DNA from: Candidatus Zhuqueibacterota bacterium
GTDB lineage: Bacteria; Zhuqueibacterota; Zhuqueibacteria; Oceanimicrobiales; Oceanimicrobiaceae
Length of the DNA stretch: 64,000 nucleotides
Reading direction: 5' to 3'
NCBI GenBank assembly: GCA_029262055.1
Contig: JAJDAD010000092.1
Coordinates: forward strand, 248,001 to 312,000
Each line of letters begins with the position of its first letter. Position 1 is the stretch's first letter. This document shows, one piece after another, positions 10,001 through 17,488 of the stretch. The notes below the pieces were generated by a model. The model saw nothing but the letters and a program-made list of their open reading frames with translations, was not told the origin of the DNA and did no database searches. A program made the translations under genes and the position numbers.

Positions 10001-10198
10001 TGGCTGCGTCACCAACGTTTCCATGTCCGACGGCGCGACGCCAACGTACGGAGTACTGACCAGGATAAGAGGAATCTGGATTGCCGGGGTGGATTCGCGC
10101 GGCAATGATCCATACGAGATCAATCCCATCACCAACATGATGACGACCAGGACGAATACGCTGGGTTTGTGACTTAGTGAGAAATCTATGGGTTTCAT
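7046..10198 (-). CDS. RND efflux pump, inner membrane permease (AcrB-like)
   Basis: A 1050-residue protein with the RND architecture: one N-terminal helix, a large periplasmic porter domain, a block of helices, and the same plan repeated. Hydrophobicity/amphiphile-efflux signatures are clear: SLPRESTPAIQIPLILV, STPYVGVAPSDMETLVTQP near the N-terminus, GMMVDNAIVLVENIYRHREEG-type helix 4 and GVVVNNAIVLVDYIQRLRQ in helix 10. Compared with E. coli AcrB, helix 4 has Asp-Asn in place of Asp-Asp, and helix 10 has Val where AcrB has the proton-relay Lys940; this variant is common in a subgroup of these pumps. It exports substrates across both membranes using the proton gradient, together with the adaptor (next gene upstream, 22-base gap) and the TolC-like channel. 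Confidence 0.95.
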   Translation of the reverse strand: MKPIDFSLSHKPSVFVLVVIMLVMGLISYGSLPRESTPAIQIPLILVSTPYVGVAPSDMETLVTQPIERKLKEIADVKEIRSTTGEGISVIEVEFNPDFNIDAAMQKVRDKVDLAQSELPNDAEDSIINEVNFSQFPIMLINISGDYDLVKLKEIAEDLEDDIETISGVLEASVSGGLEREVKVKVDLEKLKYYNVAFKDVIETIQDENKTIPGGSIDVGSLKYSVRIPGEFQHVRTIPNLVINADNPAPIYIRDVAEVEYGFKDRTSLAREGGLNCVSLSIKKRTGSNLIEIADRIKELIEERKPLLPRGTVITITADQSTDIRRMVAELENNIISGLFMVVAVLFAFLGIRSSIFVAIAIPFSMLISFIVVQMLGYTLNMIVLFSLILALGMMVDNAIVLVENIYRHREEGFSAFEAAKRGASEVSGAITASTVTTLCAFAPMIFWPGIMGEFMKYLPITLIITLSSSLFVALTINPVVCEVFMKVTKRKGQSKLLRVLTQRYEIILSTALQHRALAILASFGLLLATLVLYFFLGSGIEFFPEVEPPQILVEITAPTGTKLEESDRIVSEIERELPQFEHDIRSYVSNVGTEGGLPGFSAGGGSPHKSWVTVEFVDRNDRLQSSDKTLADIRGRISNTPGARIEVQKPPMGPPTGPPVNIEISGEDFKVLGELAAQIRQNLKTVPGLVDLKDDFDKGRPELKVRIDREKAAINGLNTSIIASTIRTAIYGTEASEFRVADDEYDITVRLKEQERNRLDVLENLTIFEEGKQVPLVALATFEYEGGFSSIRRVDLKRVVTVSGNVENRLGNEVLKDAQNIIAGMTLPAGYSVRYTGENEDQEESEAFLINAFMVALFLIFLVLVYQFNSAILPVVILVSVVLSLIGVFWGLMLLRMPFGILMTGIGVISLAGVVVNNAIVLVDYIQRLRQRGLSKLDAIVQAGKVRLRPVLLTAVTTIVGLIPLTTGFNFDFRNFRVDIGGESSQWWGPMGVAVIFGLAVATFLTLIIVPVVYHLLDDWSQHAKNRFAGMANGEAANVLETPAAAAEM

Positions 10199-10220
10199 CT
10201 CTACCCTCTACAGAGTCCGA

Positions 10221-11282
10221 TTAGTCGTGGATCAGTATTGTCTCGCCATCGATCAAATCCCGATGTCCGACCGTGACGATGCTGTCCCCGGCACTGACAC
10301 CTCTTGCGAGCCACACTGAGTTTTGATAAGAACCGCCTATTTGCACTTCCCGTTTGACTGCCGCGCCACCCTCGGCTACGAAGACGAATTTACCGCGTTC
10401 GGTTTCGATAATGGCGTCCCGCGGCACCACGATGGCGTCGCGCATCTCTCGGTTTCGAATACTGATATTCGCAAACATTCCGGGCTTCAAAAGCTGGTTG
10501 CTGTTGGCCAGTTTGATTTCTACCGGAATTGTGCGACTGCTCTTTTGGATGCTCGGACCGACAAAACTGACTTCTCCGGCGAACGTCTGCTCCGGCAATA
10601 CGTCAAAGGTGATGTTGGCCTGTGAGCCAACCCAAACTTCCCGTACGTACCGTTCCGGTAAGCCTGCGGTGACCTTCACAATGTCGGTCTTTACCAATTT
10701 CACCAACGGCGTCCCGGGCTGCACATATTCTCCGAGTTCAACATGTTTGTAGTCAATGACACCGGCAATAGGGCTGGTGATGCTTGTTTTTGCCAGCCGG
10801 GCCTGCAGGTTCTCGAAACGTGCTTTGTCTCTCGCCAGATTATACTTAAAATCGAGGTACTTTTGTTCTGAGATCACACCATCTTTGTGCAAGTTTGCCT
10901 GCCGTTCGAATGTCACCCGGCTTAATTGATAAGCAGCCTCTGCCTCGTCGAAACTCGCTTTCAGAACTTGACTTTTCAGGGTGAAAATAACGTCGCCCTT
11001 TTCGACCTTGTCGCCCTTGTCCCGGACAATTTCCGCTATCACGCCCGGCTCCTCAGCGCTGACCGTGGTGGCGATGTCTGCCTGGACACTGCCCGTGATT
11101 TCGACGTAGTCCACAAAAGTCTGCGGCTCAGCCACCAACACCTTGACATCGATGACCTTTTGATGATTGTCTTTAGCGAGTTCGTCCAGGCCTGCTGCCT
11201 CATCGCTGCACGACAGGCCGGCGACGCCTGATACAAAGAGCATGCCCTGCACGACCGCGCTTATCCTCTTCCAGTTCGACAT
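10221..11282 (-). CDS. RND efflux periplasmic adaptor (HlyD/MFP family)
   Basis: A 353-residue membrane fusion protein that links the RND pump to the outer membrane channel. The N-terminus is a signal peptide ending in GLSC (Cys25), so it is probably a lipoprotein, although the lipobox is not a perfect match. Domains in order: barrel-sandwich half (VEITGSVQADIATTVSAEEPG, with the lipoyl-like motif KGDKVEKGDVIF), a short alpha hairpin (about residues 105-165), the second lipoyl half (TSPIAGVIDYKHVELGEYVQPGTPLVKL), a beta barrel and a C-terminal membrane-proximal domain. It starts three bases after the TolC-like gene, indicating translational coupling inside the tetR-tolC-adaptor-pump operon. 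Confidence 0.93.
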   Translation of the reverse strand: MSNWKRISAVVQGMLFVSGVAGLSCSDEAAGLDELAKDNHQKVIDVKVLVAEPQTFVDYVEITGSVQADIATTVSAEEPGVIAEIVRDKGDKVEKGDVIFTLKSQVLKASFDEAEAAYQLSRVTFERQANLHKDGVISEQKYLDFKYNLARDKARFENLQARLAKTSITSPIAGVIDYKHVELGEYVQPGTPLVKLVKTDIVKVTAGLPERYVREVWVGSQANITFDVLPEQTFAGEVSFVGPSIQKSSRTIPVEIKLANSNQLLKPGMFANISIRNREMRDAIVVPRDAIIETERGKFVFVAEGGAAVKREVQIGGSYQNSVWLARGVSAGDSIVTVGHRDLIDGETILIHD

Positions 11283-11285
11283 TTG

Positions 11286-12614
11286 TTACCTCCCGATAAC
11301 TCTTTCCAGATCGGCGACCGCGATTTTGTGATCGAATACCGCCTGGACATAATTGGACTTCGTGATGTTGAGAGCCAGCAGGGCGTCGGCACTCTCAAGC
11401 TGAGTCCCCACCCCTTCGCTGTACCTTTGCTGTGCCATTTGTAGTGCGCGTTCCGCCTGCTTGATGGCGTTGCCCTGGACCTGTACGCGTTTTTCGGTTT
11501 CTTGGATTTTCAGAAAAATCGTTTTAACCCGGATGCTCAGGTTGTCACGAAACATCTGCAGTTCATAGTTGGCGTTTTCGTGCTCGAGTTTGGCTTGCTG
11601 CACTTTGGCTGAAGTCCTGAATCCCTTGAAGATGGGAATCTCGAGCCGGAATGCGCCATTCATCGAGGACTGCAACCCGGAGCCAAGATCAAAAGCATTT
11701 GACTGGGCGACACTTTGGTAGGTGCCGACAAAGGAAAGCTGCGGGAAGTGCTCGGCTCTGACGATGCCCACGTTTTCCCGTAGCAGCGCAGTCTGCAGTT
11801 CAAGTTGCCTGAGGTCGTTGCTCCGGGTCATCGCCAGCTGCTGTGATTTGGCCAGAGTCGACCTGGCCGATGGCTCGAAGGCAAGCTCGCCGCGTATGAC
11901 AACCTCTGACTCGAGGTGGAGACCGACCAGCACCTTCAACTGGTTTTCGGAAATACGCCGGTTGTTCTCCATCAGGATAAGCCGGGGTTGCAGGTTGGTG
12001 TAGTCTACCCACGCGCGCAGGGTGTCTAGTTCCGCGACCTGGCCCTGCTCGAAAAGTCTGCGCGTATTTACCAGGTTGGCAAGTTGCTGGTCAAGCGATT
12101 GCTGGTTGATGCTGACCAACTGACCGCTCAGCAGCACGGTCGCGAAGGCTCTCTTGACCGCGAAAATAACTTCGCCGGTGGTTTTGCGGTGTCCGGCATC
12201 CGAGTATTGTCTGAAAAGTTTGGCTGCTTTGATTCCGCCAGATATTTTGCCCGCCTGGAACAGAGGCTGGCGTACACTTATGGTGAGATTGTACGCGTTC
12301 TTTGAACTAATCGGTACGGCAACTTGCTGGGTCGGATCGCCGCCAAAAATATCGGGGAAAAAGATGACCTGGTCTTTGAAAGTCCGGGTGTAGGTTCCGT
12401 TCAAATCGACTTCGGGCAGGGCATCTGCCCAGGCTTCGCGCACGCGGGCACCCGCGGATTTCAAGTCGTTGCTTGCGATGAGCAGGCTTTCATTATTCTC
12501 GAGTGCGCTCGCAATCGCGGCCTCAAGGGTCAGTGGAATTGCCTTGCCGTTTTGTCCGCGCGCCGGCGCGACCGCGAACCACAGACACAGGATACAGCAG
12601 ACTAAGAGTTGCAT
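11286..12614 (-). CDS. TolC-family outer membrane efflux channel
   Basis: A 442-residue outer membrane efflux protein with a cleavable signal peptide ending near VAPARG (residue 20). Two internally repeated OEP units, each with long alpha-helical coiled segments (for example around residues 170-215 and 355-430) and beta hairpins, match the TolC/OprM family. Typical elements are LTLEAAIASALENN near the start, LNGTYTRTF in the first strand, and RYSEGVGTQLESADA in the last helical repeat. It provides the outer membrane exit for the RND pump encoded downstream. It begins three bases after the tetR stop and is followed by the adaptor gene after three bases. Confidence 0.93.
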   Translation of the reverse strand: MQLLVCCILCLWFAVAPARGQNGKAIPLTLEAAIASALENNESLLIASNDLKSAGARVREAWADALPEVDLNGTYTRTFKDQVIFFPDIFGGDPTQQVAVPISSKNAYNLTISVRQPLFQAGKISGGIKAAKLFRQYSDAGHRKTTGEVIFAVKRAFATVLLSGQLVSINQQSLDQQLANLVNTRRLFEQGQVAELDTLRAWVDYTNLQPRLILMENNRRISENQLKVLVGLHLESEVVIRGELAFEPSARSTLAKSQQLAMTRSNDLRQLELQTALLRENVGIVRAEHFPQLSFVGTYQSVAQSNAFDLGSGLQSSMNGAFRLEIPIFKGFRTSAKVQQAKLEHENANYELQMFRDNLSIRVKTIFLKIQETEKRVQVQGNAIKQAERALQMAQQRYSEGVGTQLESADALLALNITKSNYVQAVFDHKIAVADLERVIGR

Positions 12615-12617
12615 GGT

Positions 12618-13271
12618 TCAATCCGTTCGGTTCTCATTATTTGTGTTCTTTAGGGTAGCAAGGCCATCGAAAACAAGGCTTTTGATGAACTGCGCTTGCT
12701 CCGTAAGATTGTGGGACTCAGGGTGACGAATCGCCTGAACGGTCCCGACATGAATCATTCCAAAGACCGTTTCAGCCATTCTTTGGGTATCGAGATTCTT
12801 GAAATCACCGCTGCGCACGCCCTCATGGAATAACTGCTCCAGCACCTGCACAATGTCCATTTCATTCTCACAAAAGGCGGCGGTTAAATCCTCTCCCAGG
12901 CTGCGGGCGAGTGCGGATTTTTCAAATTCAAAAATACTGAAGAGTGATCGGTGTTTGCCGAAGAAGGTGAATGATGCGTCGATGTAGGCTTCGATCTTGG
13001 TGCGTGGGTCGCTGGAGTCCTGCACTGCCGCCAACACGTATGCCTGAAATCGCTTTATCCCTCTTACAATAACGCTCGCGAACAACGCTTCTTTGCTGTT
13101 GAAGTAGTTGTAGATTGTGCCTTTGCCGAGCTCGGCGCGTGCCGCAATCTCATCGAGGGTCGCTTTCTCAAAACCACGTTCGGAAAATACGGTACGGGCC
13201 GCATCGAGGATTTCGGTTTTCCGGGCCTGACGCTCCCGTTCTTTCCTGCTTTGTTGACTGGGCGCTTGCAT
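12618..13271 (-). CDS. TetR/AcrR-family regulator of the efflux operon
   Basis: A 217-residue TetR-type repressor. The N-terminal helix-turn-helix is unmistakable ([20 protein letters not shown], roughly residues 38-57). It is preceded by a charged tail and followed by an all-helical ligand domain. As first gene of the operon, immediately before tolC-like, adaptor and pump genes, it most likely represses its own operon and is released by a pump substrate. Two TGAC-N6-GTCA palindromes lie 14-46 bases upstream of its start (13285-13317), and one overlaps a TTGACT element, which supports autoregulation. Ligand unknown. Confidence 0.92.
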   Translation of the reverse strand: MQAPSQQSRKERERQARKTEILDAARTVFSERGFEKATLDEIAARAELGKGTIYNYFNSKEALFASVIVRGIKRFQAYVLAAVQDSSDPRTKIEAYIDASFTFFGKHRSLFSIFEFEKSALARSLGEDLTAAFCENEMDIVQVLEQLFHEGVRSGDFKNLDTQRMAETVFGMIHVGTVQAIRHPESHNLTEQAQFIKSLVFDGLATLKNTNNENRTD

Positions 13272-13284
13272 GAAGCGAGTAAGG

Positions 13285-13317
13285 TGACTGTCCGGTCAGA
13301 TTGTGACTAATAAGTCA
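13285..13317. promoter_or_regulatory. Tandem TetR-type operators TGAC-N6-GTCA
   Basis: TGACTGTCCGGTCA (13285-13298) and TGACTAATAAGTCA (13304-13317) are two 14-bp sites with the same outer half-sites, offset by 19 bp, about two helical turns. They sit just upstream of the leftward tetR gene; the distal site overlaps TTGACT (13318-13313 on the - strand). The arrangement is what two repressor dimers on the same DNA face would need. Confidence 0.6.
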
Positions 13318-13318
13318 A

Positions 13319-13408
13319 TTACCACAGATCTACTGATGCAGAACCCGTTTGTTTCAAGAAATCTGTTCTTTTTGCAATTGCATGAATCTGTTCGAAGCAG
13401 TCATCGGG
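13319..13408 (-). pseudogene. Out-of-frame candidate C-terminal tail of ArgH
   Basis: Shifting the argH frame by one base near GATTCCCGATGAC gives 29 further codons ending in TAA at 13321-13319, reading [16 protein letters not shown] and then a tail ending SASVDLW. Many ArgH proteins end with an acidic/helical stretch and an R-T-x-x-G-S-x-x-x-L-like tail, so this looks like the displaced end of argH. The region would bring the protein to about 420 residues. It ends just before the tetR operators. Confidence 0.45.
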
Positions 13409-14579
13409 AATCCCTGGCGACAGTCTGATATGCATCACGAAACGACACGCCTCTTTTTACCAATTCGTAAGCGCGTTCCGTCGCAAAAATGTCCGGGGTC
13501 AGACCCCTGGCGCAATTCTGTTTGTTTACTACCAGATTGGCAGTCACCAGCGCCATAATCGAAAGCGAAGCGAGGGTGGTGGCAAACCCTTTCAGAGTCG
13601 GTTCCTTGGTCAACTGCAGGTCGCGGTGGTAACCGGAGATTTGGTTTGCGACCGTTGCCCTTATCTGTGCTTCGCAGGCCGACACCAGATGGTAGTTGCC
13701 GCGCACAAGCTCCAGAACGTCCGGGTTCTTCTTTTGCGGCATGATCGAGCTGCCCGTACAAAATTCTGACGGGAGCTCCAAATAACCATTTTCCGGCAAG
13801 CTGAAGAAAATGAGATCAGTTGCCATCCGGTTCAAATCCAGCATGATTTGCGCGAGGGCGTTCAGAATGATGCCCTCAAACTTGCCACGGCTCAATTGCA
13901 CGTACACCGGGTTTTTTTGGACTTTTTTGAATTGCAGCAGCTTTGCCGTGAGTTGGCGGTCGACTTTGATCGGTACTCCGAAGCCGGCGCCACTTCCGAG
14001 TGGCGATTGGTCTGAGATGCGGTCTGTGGTCGCCAGTAGTTTCAGGTCGTCGCCAAGCGCATCGCGGTAAGCACCGGCCCACTGCGGAATGCTCGAGGGC
14101 ATGGCTTTGCGCGTATGCGTATACCCGGGAAACGAGACCCTGGGATATCGGCCGGCAAGCTGCTTCAGTGCTGCTACGAGTTTGTCTGCTGCGGAGCGGC
14201 ATGCTTGCAGTTGGTCGCGGTAAAGCAGGCGCAGGGCCGTCAACACCTGGTCATTGCGGGAGCGACCCGTGTGGATTTTCTTGCCCAGCTCCCCCAATTC
14301 CCTGGTCAAATGTAGTTCAATGGCCGTGTGGCAGTCTTCCTGGTCAGGGAGGATTTTGAATTCACCCGCCTGCTCGAGCGCCTGAATTCTGTTGAGTTCG
14401 GCAACTATGTCTTTCACTTCCTGCTTGCTCAGGACGCCGATCATGCCGAGCATTTTTGCATGCGCAATCGATGCCAGGCAATCATACTTGACCAGCGCTT
14501 GGTCGAGCAGATAGTCATTCCCCACAGTGAAAGACTCGACCTCCTTGTCTAACGAAGCATCTTTCTGCCAGAGTTTCAT
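13401..14579 (-). CDS. argH: Argininosuccinate lyase, 3' end probably frameshifted
   Basis: Catalyses the last step of arginine synthesis, argininosuccinate to arginine and fumarate. The start ATG at 14579 (AGGTG upstream) overlaps the argG stop as ATGA; an in-frame ATG at 14621 inside argG is not used in this call. The 392 residues contain the fumarase/aspartase-superfamily signature [24 protein letters not shown] and a [13 protein letters not shown] motif. The frame stops soon after [12 protein letters not shown], earlier than in most homologues. One base out of frame, 13408-13319 stays open for 29 codons with a plausible ArgH-like tail (IAKRTDF, TGSASVDLW), so either an indel or frameshifting is likely. 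See the finding. Confidence 0.93.
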   Translation of the reverse strand: MKLWQKDASLDKEVESFTVGNDYLLDQALVKYDCLASIAHAKMLGMIGVLSKQEVKDIVAELNRIQALEQAGEFKILPDQEDCHTAIELHLTRELGELGKKIHTGRSRNDQVLTALRLLYRDQLQACRSAADKLVAALKQLAGRYPRVSFPGYTHTRKAMPSSIPQWAGAYRDALGDDLKLLATTDRISDQSPLGSGAGFGVPIKVDRQLTAKLLQFKKVQKNPVYVQLSRGKFEGIILNALAQIMLDLNRMATDLIFFSLPENGYLELPSEFCTGSSIMPQKKNPDVLELVRGNYHLVSACEAQIRATVANQISGYHRDLQLTKEPTLKGFATTLASLSIMALVTANLVVNKQNCARGLTPDIFATERAYELVKRGVSFRDAYQTVARDSR

Positions 14580-15856
14580 TTTGTCACCTTTGTTCGTTGG
14601 ACGTCGCTTTTCCCGCGCCAATCATACGGTTTGCGTTTTCTCAGCACCAGGTTGTGTGCCTTTAAGCGGATGGCGTTGATGTTGATAAATCCGGTGGAGT
14701 CCGTGGCATCGAATCCCCCTTCGACTTCCATGCTGGAGAGTTCCTGGTCGTACAGCGATGTGGGAGACTCTCTGCCGACAACCCGCGCGTTGCCCTTGTG
14801 CAGCGAGACCAGAACCCGGCCATCGACCGCTTCCTGACTCTTGTTAAACGCACTCATGATAAAGTCCATCTCAGGAGAAAACCAGAAGCCGTTGTAGATC
14901 AGCTCAGCAAACTTGGGAATAAGCGTGTCGCGCAGGTGAATAACTTCTTTGTCCATGGCCAGACCTTCCAAATCACGATGCGCTTCCCACAGAATGGTGG
15001 CTGCCGGGGATTCGTAAACACCGCGCGATTTGATGCCGATATACCGGTTTTCGACCATGTCGACCCGGCCGATGCCGTTCTCGCTACCGATCTGGTTCAA
15101 ATACAAAAACAGATCCAGTGGAGCCGTGCACTCGTCACCGTTGGTCTGATTGAACACTTTGACCGGGTTGCCGTTTTGAAAGAAAATCTCCAGAACGGTC
15201 TCCTTTTCCGGGGCTGCCTGCATTGCAGAGGTCCACGAAAAGACATCTTCCGCCGGGCGACGCAGCGTGTCCTCCAAAATCCCGGCCTCATGGCTGATGT
15301 GCATCAAATTTTCGTCTTCGCTGTACGGCTTGGCCTTCGACGCTTTTACCGGAATATCCCATTCTTCAGCATAATTGATCAGGTCTGTCCGCCCCTTAAA
15401 CTGCTGCATAAAGGCGGGCGTTTTCCACGGTGCAACGATCTTGATTTCAGGGTTGAGGGCGTAGTAGGTTAGCTCAAACCGAACCTGGTCATTACCCTTG
15501 CCGGTGGCCCCGTGCGAAACATACTGCGCGCTTTCCAGCTTCGCGATTTCGATCTGCTTCTTCGCCAGCAGCGGACGTGCGAGGGCAGTGCCGAGAAGAT
15601 ACCGGCCCTCGTACAGAGCATTGCCGCGCAGGGCCGGGAAGATGTAGTCCACCACAAACTCCTGGCGCAAGTCTTCGACATACGTTTTGGATGCGCCGGT
15701 GGCATGCGCTTTTTTCGCGATTTCGTCAAAATCCTCCTGCTGCCCGACATTGCCCACAAAGCAGATTACTTCAAAGCCTTCATTGAGCAGCCATTTGAGT
15801 ATGACCGACGTGTCGAGTCCGCCGCTGTAAGCCAGTACCACTTTCTTGTTAGCCAT
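14576..15856 (-). CDS. argG: Argininosuccinate synthase
   Basis: Joins citrulline and aspartate with ATP to give argininosuccinate, in the cytoplasm. The ATG at 15856 has AAGGA eight bases upstream and gives 426 residues beginning with the family N-terminus; an in-frame upstream ATG at 16018 would add 54 residues read from the leader and is rejected. The PP-loop motif [10 protein letters not shown] is at residues 8-17. Further family motifs: [35 protein letters not shown], and YDQELSSM near the end. argH follows with an ATGA overlap. Expression is probably controlled by the attenuator upstream (leader peptide 16073-15963, terminator 15933-15894). Confidence 0.97.
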   Translation of the reverse strand: MANKKVVLAYSGGLDTSVILKWLLNEGFEVICFVGNVGQQEDFDEIAKKAHATGASKTYVEDLRQEFVVDYIFPALRGNALYEGRYLLGTALARPLLAKKQIEIAKLESAQYVSHGATGKGNDQVRFELTYYALNPEIKIVAPWKTPAFMQQFKGRTDLINYAEEWDIPVKASKAKPYSEDENLMHISHEAGILEDTLRRPAEDVFSWTSAMQAAPEKETVLEIFFQNGNPVKVFNQTNGDECTAPLDLFLYLNQIGSENGIGRVDMVENRYIGIKSRGVYESPAATILWEAHRDLEGLAMDKEVIHLRDTLIPKFAELIYNGFWFSPEMDFIMSAFNKSQEAVDGRVLVSLHKGNARVVGRESPTSLYDQELSSMEVEGGFDATDSTGFININAIRLKAHNLVLRKRKPYDWRGKSDVQRTKVTK

Positions 15857-15893
15857 AGCTGGTTCCTTTTTGAATGGTTTGGTTTCCGTAAAC

Positions 15894-15933
15894 AAAAAAG
15901 GCCCTTCCAAAAACTTGCGCGATTGGAAAGGCC
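15894..15933 (-). terminator. Attenuator terminator in the argG leader
   Basis: On the - strand GGCCTTTCCAA (15933-15923) pairs over 11 bp (one G-U) with TTGGAAGGGCC (15910-15900), followed by six T (15899-15894). It lies 38 bases before the argG start, after the Arg-rich leader ORF, exactly where an attenuator is expected. Its 5' arm (CCTTTCC, 15931-15925) can alternatively pair with GGAGAGG (15982-15976) inside the last Arg codons of the leader. Confidence 0.85.
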
Positions 15934-15962
15934 ACTGTAATTGCAATCTATGGTGAATCACC

Positions 15963-16073
15963 TTAGGGCATTGAACCTCTCCGGAATGGACTACGCCTCC
16001 TGTTAGAGTCGGCGACAACTCGCCTGGAAATGTTCTGCCTGCGGATAACCGCTGTGTTTATTGTGATATTCAT
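15963..16073 (-). CDS. Arginine-rich leader peptide of argGH attenuator
   Basis: A 36-codon ORF from ATG at 16073 to TAA at 15963. Nine residues are Arg (11, 12, 17, 18, 25, 26, 27, 31, 32), in pairs and one triplet, and all six Arg codons occur (CGC, CGA, CGT, CGG, AGA and four AGG). An in-frame TAG lies two codons upstream, so ATG is the only normal start; the Shine-Dalgarno is weak. The ORF sits between a TTGACT-N17-TAGATT promoter and an intrinsic terminator directly ahead of argG. This is the arrangement of ribosome-mediated attenuation (as in trp or his leaders): stalling at Arg codons when Arg-tRNA is scarce would free GGAGAGG to block the terminator. Function is inferred; the sequence pattern is direct. 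Confidence 0.8.
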   Translation of the reverse strand: MNITINTAVIRRQNISRRVVADSNRRRSPFRRGSMP

Positions 16074-16095
16074 GAGATTCTATATTGAGTGCGAC

Positions 16096-16124
16096 AATCT
16101 AACCAACGCCATTTCTAAAGTCAA
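16096..16124 (-). promoter_or_regulatory. Promoter of the argG leader and argGH
   Basis: TTGACT (16124-16119), 17-base spacer, TAGATT (16101-16096) on the - strand. Transcription would begin near 16089, about 16 bases before the leader peptide ATG. The promoter lies just downstream of the aldo/keto reductase stop. Confidence 0.6.
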
Positions 16125-16137
16125 GTCGGAATTCGAC

Positions 16138-17112
16138 TCATTTTTCTGAACCGGGCCCGTTTTCACTCAGCAAACGGTCGATCTCTGCCAAGTCGGCGCC
16201 GGACAATGTGGACGTGAGCGCCTGCAAGTTGTCTGCAATTTGGGCCGGACGGCGGGCGCCGACAATTGCGGCCGTAACCTCTGGCCGCCGCAGGACCCAA
16301 TTGATCGCCAGGTCTGGGACGCTGAGATTGCGCTCGCCTGCGAACGTGCGTAGGGCGTCGACCAGCTTTAGATTCGCGGAAAGGCCGGGCTCTTTAAAGT
16401 TTGAGTCTGAGATTCGCCGGTGATCCTGCCCCGGCAGCCGATCGACGAAGGCGCGGGAGAATTTGTCGGTGAGCACGCCTTTTTGCAGGGGACTGTAGCA
16501 GATCACGCCGATGTCGTGCTCGCCACAAAAGCCGAGCATCTCTTCTTCGATCTCACGGCGAATCATGCTGTACGGTGGCTGCAGGGCAGCCGGAGAAGCG
16601 ACAGCCCGGATCTGCTTCATCTGTGCGACATCAAAGTTGCAGACGGCGGCATATCTGATTTTGCCCTGATCAATTAGTCTTTGCATGATTTCCCAGGCAA
16701 CGTCGATCTCGGACTCGGGATTGGGCCAGTGGATTTGATAAAGGTCGATGGTTTCGACCTCTAGCCTGCGCAGGCTAGCTTCGACCTCGGTCGCGACACT
16801 TTCGGCTGTGAGACGGGGAATGACCTTGCGTTTGGCGTTCCACGTTAAGCCGCATTTGGTAGCAATAATCGGGCGGTGACCAAACTCCTTGATGGCCTTT
16901 GCCACTACTTCTTCAGCGCGGCCCAGACCGTAGATCGGCGCCGTGTCAATCCAGTTTATGCCGCCCTCAAGGGCAGCGGTGATGGTTTCGAGAGAATCCT
17001 TTTCATCTTGCGGCCCCCAACCGTAGCGCCAGTCGCCACCGCCAATTGCCCACGTGCCGAGGCCGATTCGGGTTAATTCCAAGTCAGTGCTGCCGAGCCT
17101 TTGCGTTTGCAT
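16138..17112 (-). CDS. Aldo/keto reductase
   Basis: A 324-residue NAD(P)H-dependent aldo/keto reductase with a TIM barrel. Clear motifs: RIGLGTWAIGGG at the start, GINWIDTAPIYGLGRAEEVV with the catalytic Asp and Tyr, a catalytic Lys in IIATKCGL, YQIHWPNPE in the middle strand, and the C-terminal cofactor motif AIVGARRPAQIADNL. The start ATG has GGAGG about seven bases upstream. It stands alone between the argG leader and the lytTR gene; the argG promoter lies just after its stop. The physiological substrate cannot be told from sequence; homologues reduce small aldehydes or sugars. Confidence 0.92.
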   Translation of the reverse strand: MQTQRLGSTDLELTRIGLGTWAIGGGDWRYGWGPQDEKDSLETITAALEGGINWIDTAPIYGLGRAEEVVAKAIKEFGHRPIIATKCGLTWNAKRKVIPRLTAESVATEVEASLRRLEVETIDLYQIHWPNPESEIDVAWEIMQRLIDQGKIRYAAVCNFDVAQMKQIRAVASPAALQPPYSMIRREIEEEMLGFCGEHDIGVICYSPLQKGVLTDKFSRAFVDRLPGQDHRRISDSNFKEPGLSANLKLVDALRTFAGERNLSVPDLAINWVLRRPEVTAAIVGARRPAQIADNLQALTSTLSGADLAEIDRLLSENGPGSEK

Positions 17113-17420
17113 TTGCCGCCTCCAAGTCTTAAGGGCTGCCGTCCCTCAGTTAGGTTGCGCTTTTCTCTGCAAGACATCCGCGAAAATCGCAACTGTGCCA
17201 CAAATTTCATTTCTCGTTTCTCTTGAAAGCAACTAAATGCTGTGGTGGTTGGCGCAAGAAACCATTGGTTAAATTTAGTCTTTCGAGTAAAAAAGGCAAT
17301 GGACTTGTCTCAAATCCTGGTCAAAGACAATCCGGATCGAATGCTTATCTCAAATCAATAGAATTCAACTCAATTTGGATTGATGGAAATGAAACATATT
17401 CTGAATTCTCCAGTAGTTAG
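17113..17420. other. Divergent intergenic stretch, no gene seen
   Basis: Together with the hairpins at 17421-17463 this separates the leftward aldo/keto reductase from the rightward lytTR gene. Short frames here lack ribosome binding sites and family features. The sequence is AT-rich and repeats GAATTCAA-like words (near 17361, 17402, 17459), which may or may not be regulatory. Confidence 0.4.
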
Positions 17421-17463
17421 AGGGCATCCTCAGAACAATGCCCTTTCGGTCGATAAACCGAAT
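17421..17463 (+). other. Two tandem hairpins in the lytTR leader
   Basis: AGGGCAT (17421-17427) pairs perfectly with ATGCCCT (17438-17444). Two bases later TTCGGT (17446-17451) pairs with ACCGAA (17458-17463). The pair lies about 25 bases upstream of the lytTR start, without a long T-run, so they are not standard terminators. They could mask the ribosome binding region or be protein sites. Confidence 0.45.
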
Positions 17464-17488
17464 TCAATAGAGATCCAGAGTCGCCACA

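Noticed and set aside
14576-16018. Longer argG reading frame starting at 16018 (480 residues)
   Set aside because: The extra 54 residues come from the attenuator leader and terminator, show no family similarity, and the ATG at 15856 has the better ribosome binding site and the family N-terminus.
15857-16095. argG leader as a T-box or metabolite riboswitch
   Set aside because: I looked for the T-box GGTGG-ACC motif and the cores of SAM, lysine, glycine, guanidine and THF riboswitches and found none; the Arg-rich ORF explains the leader better.
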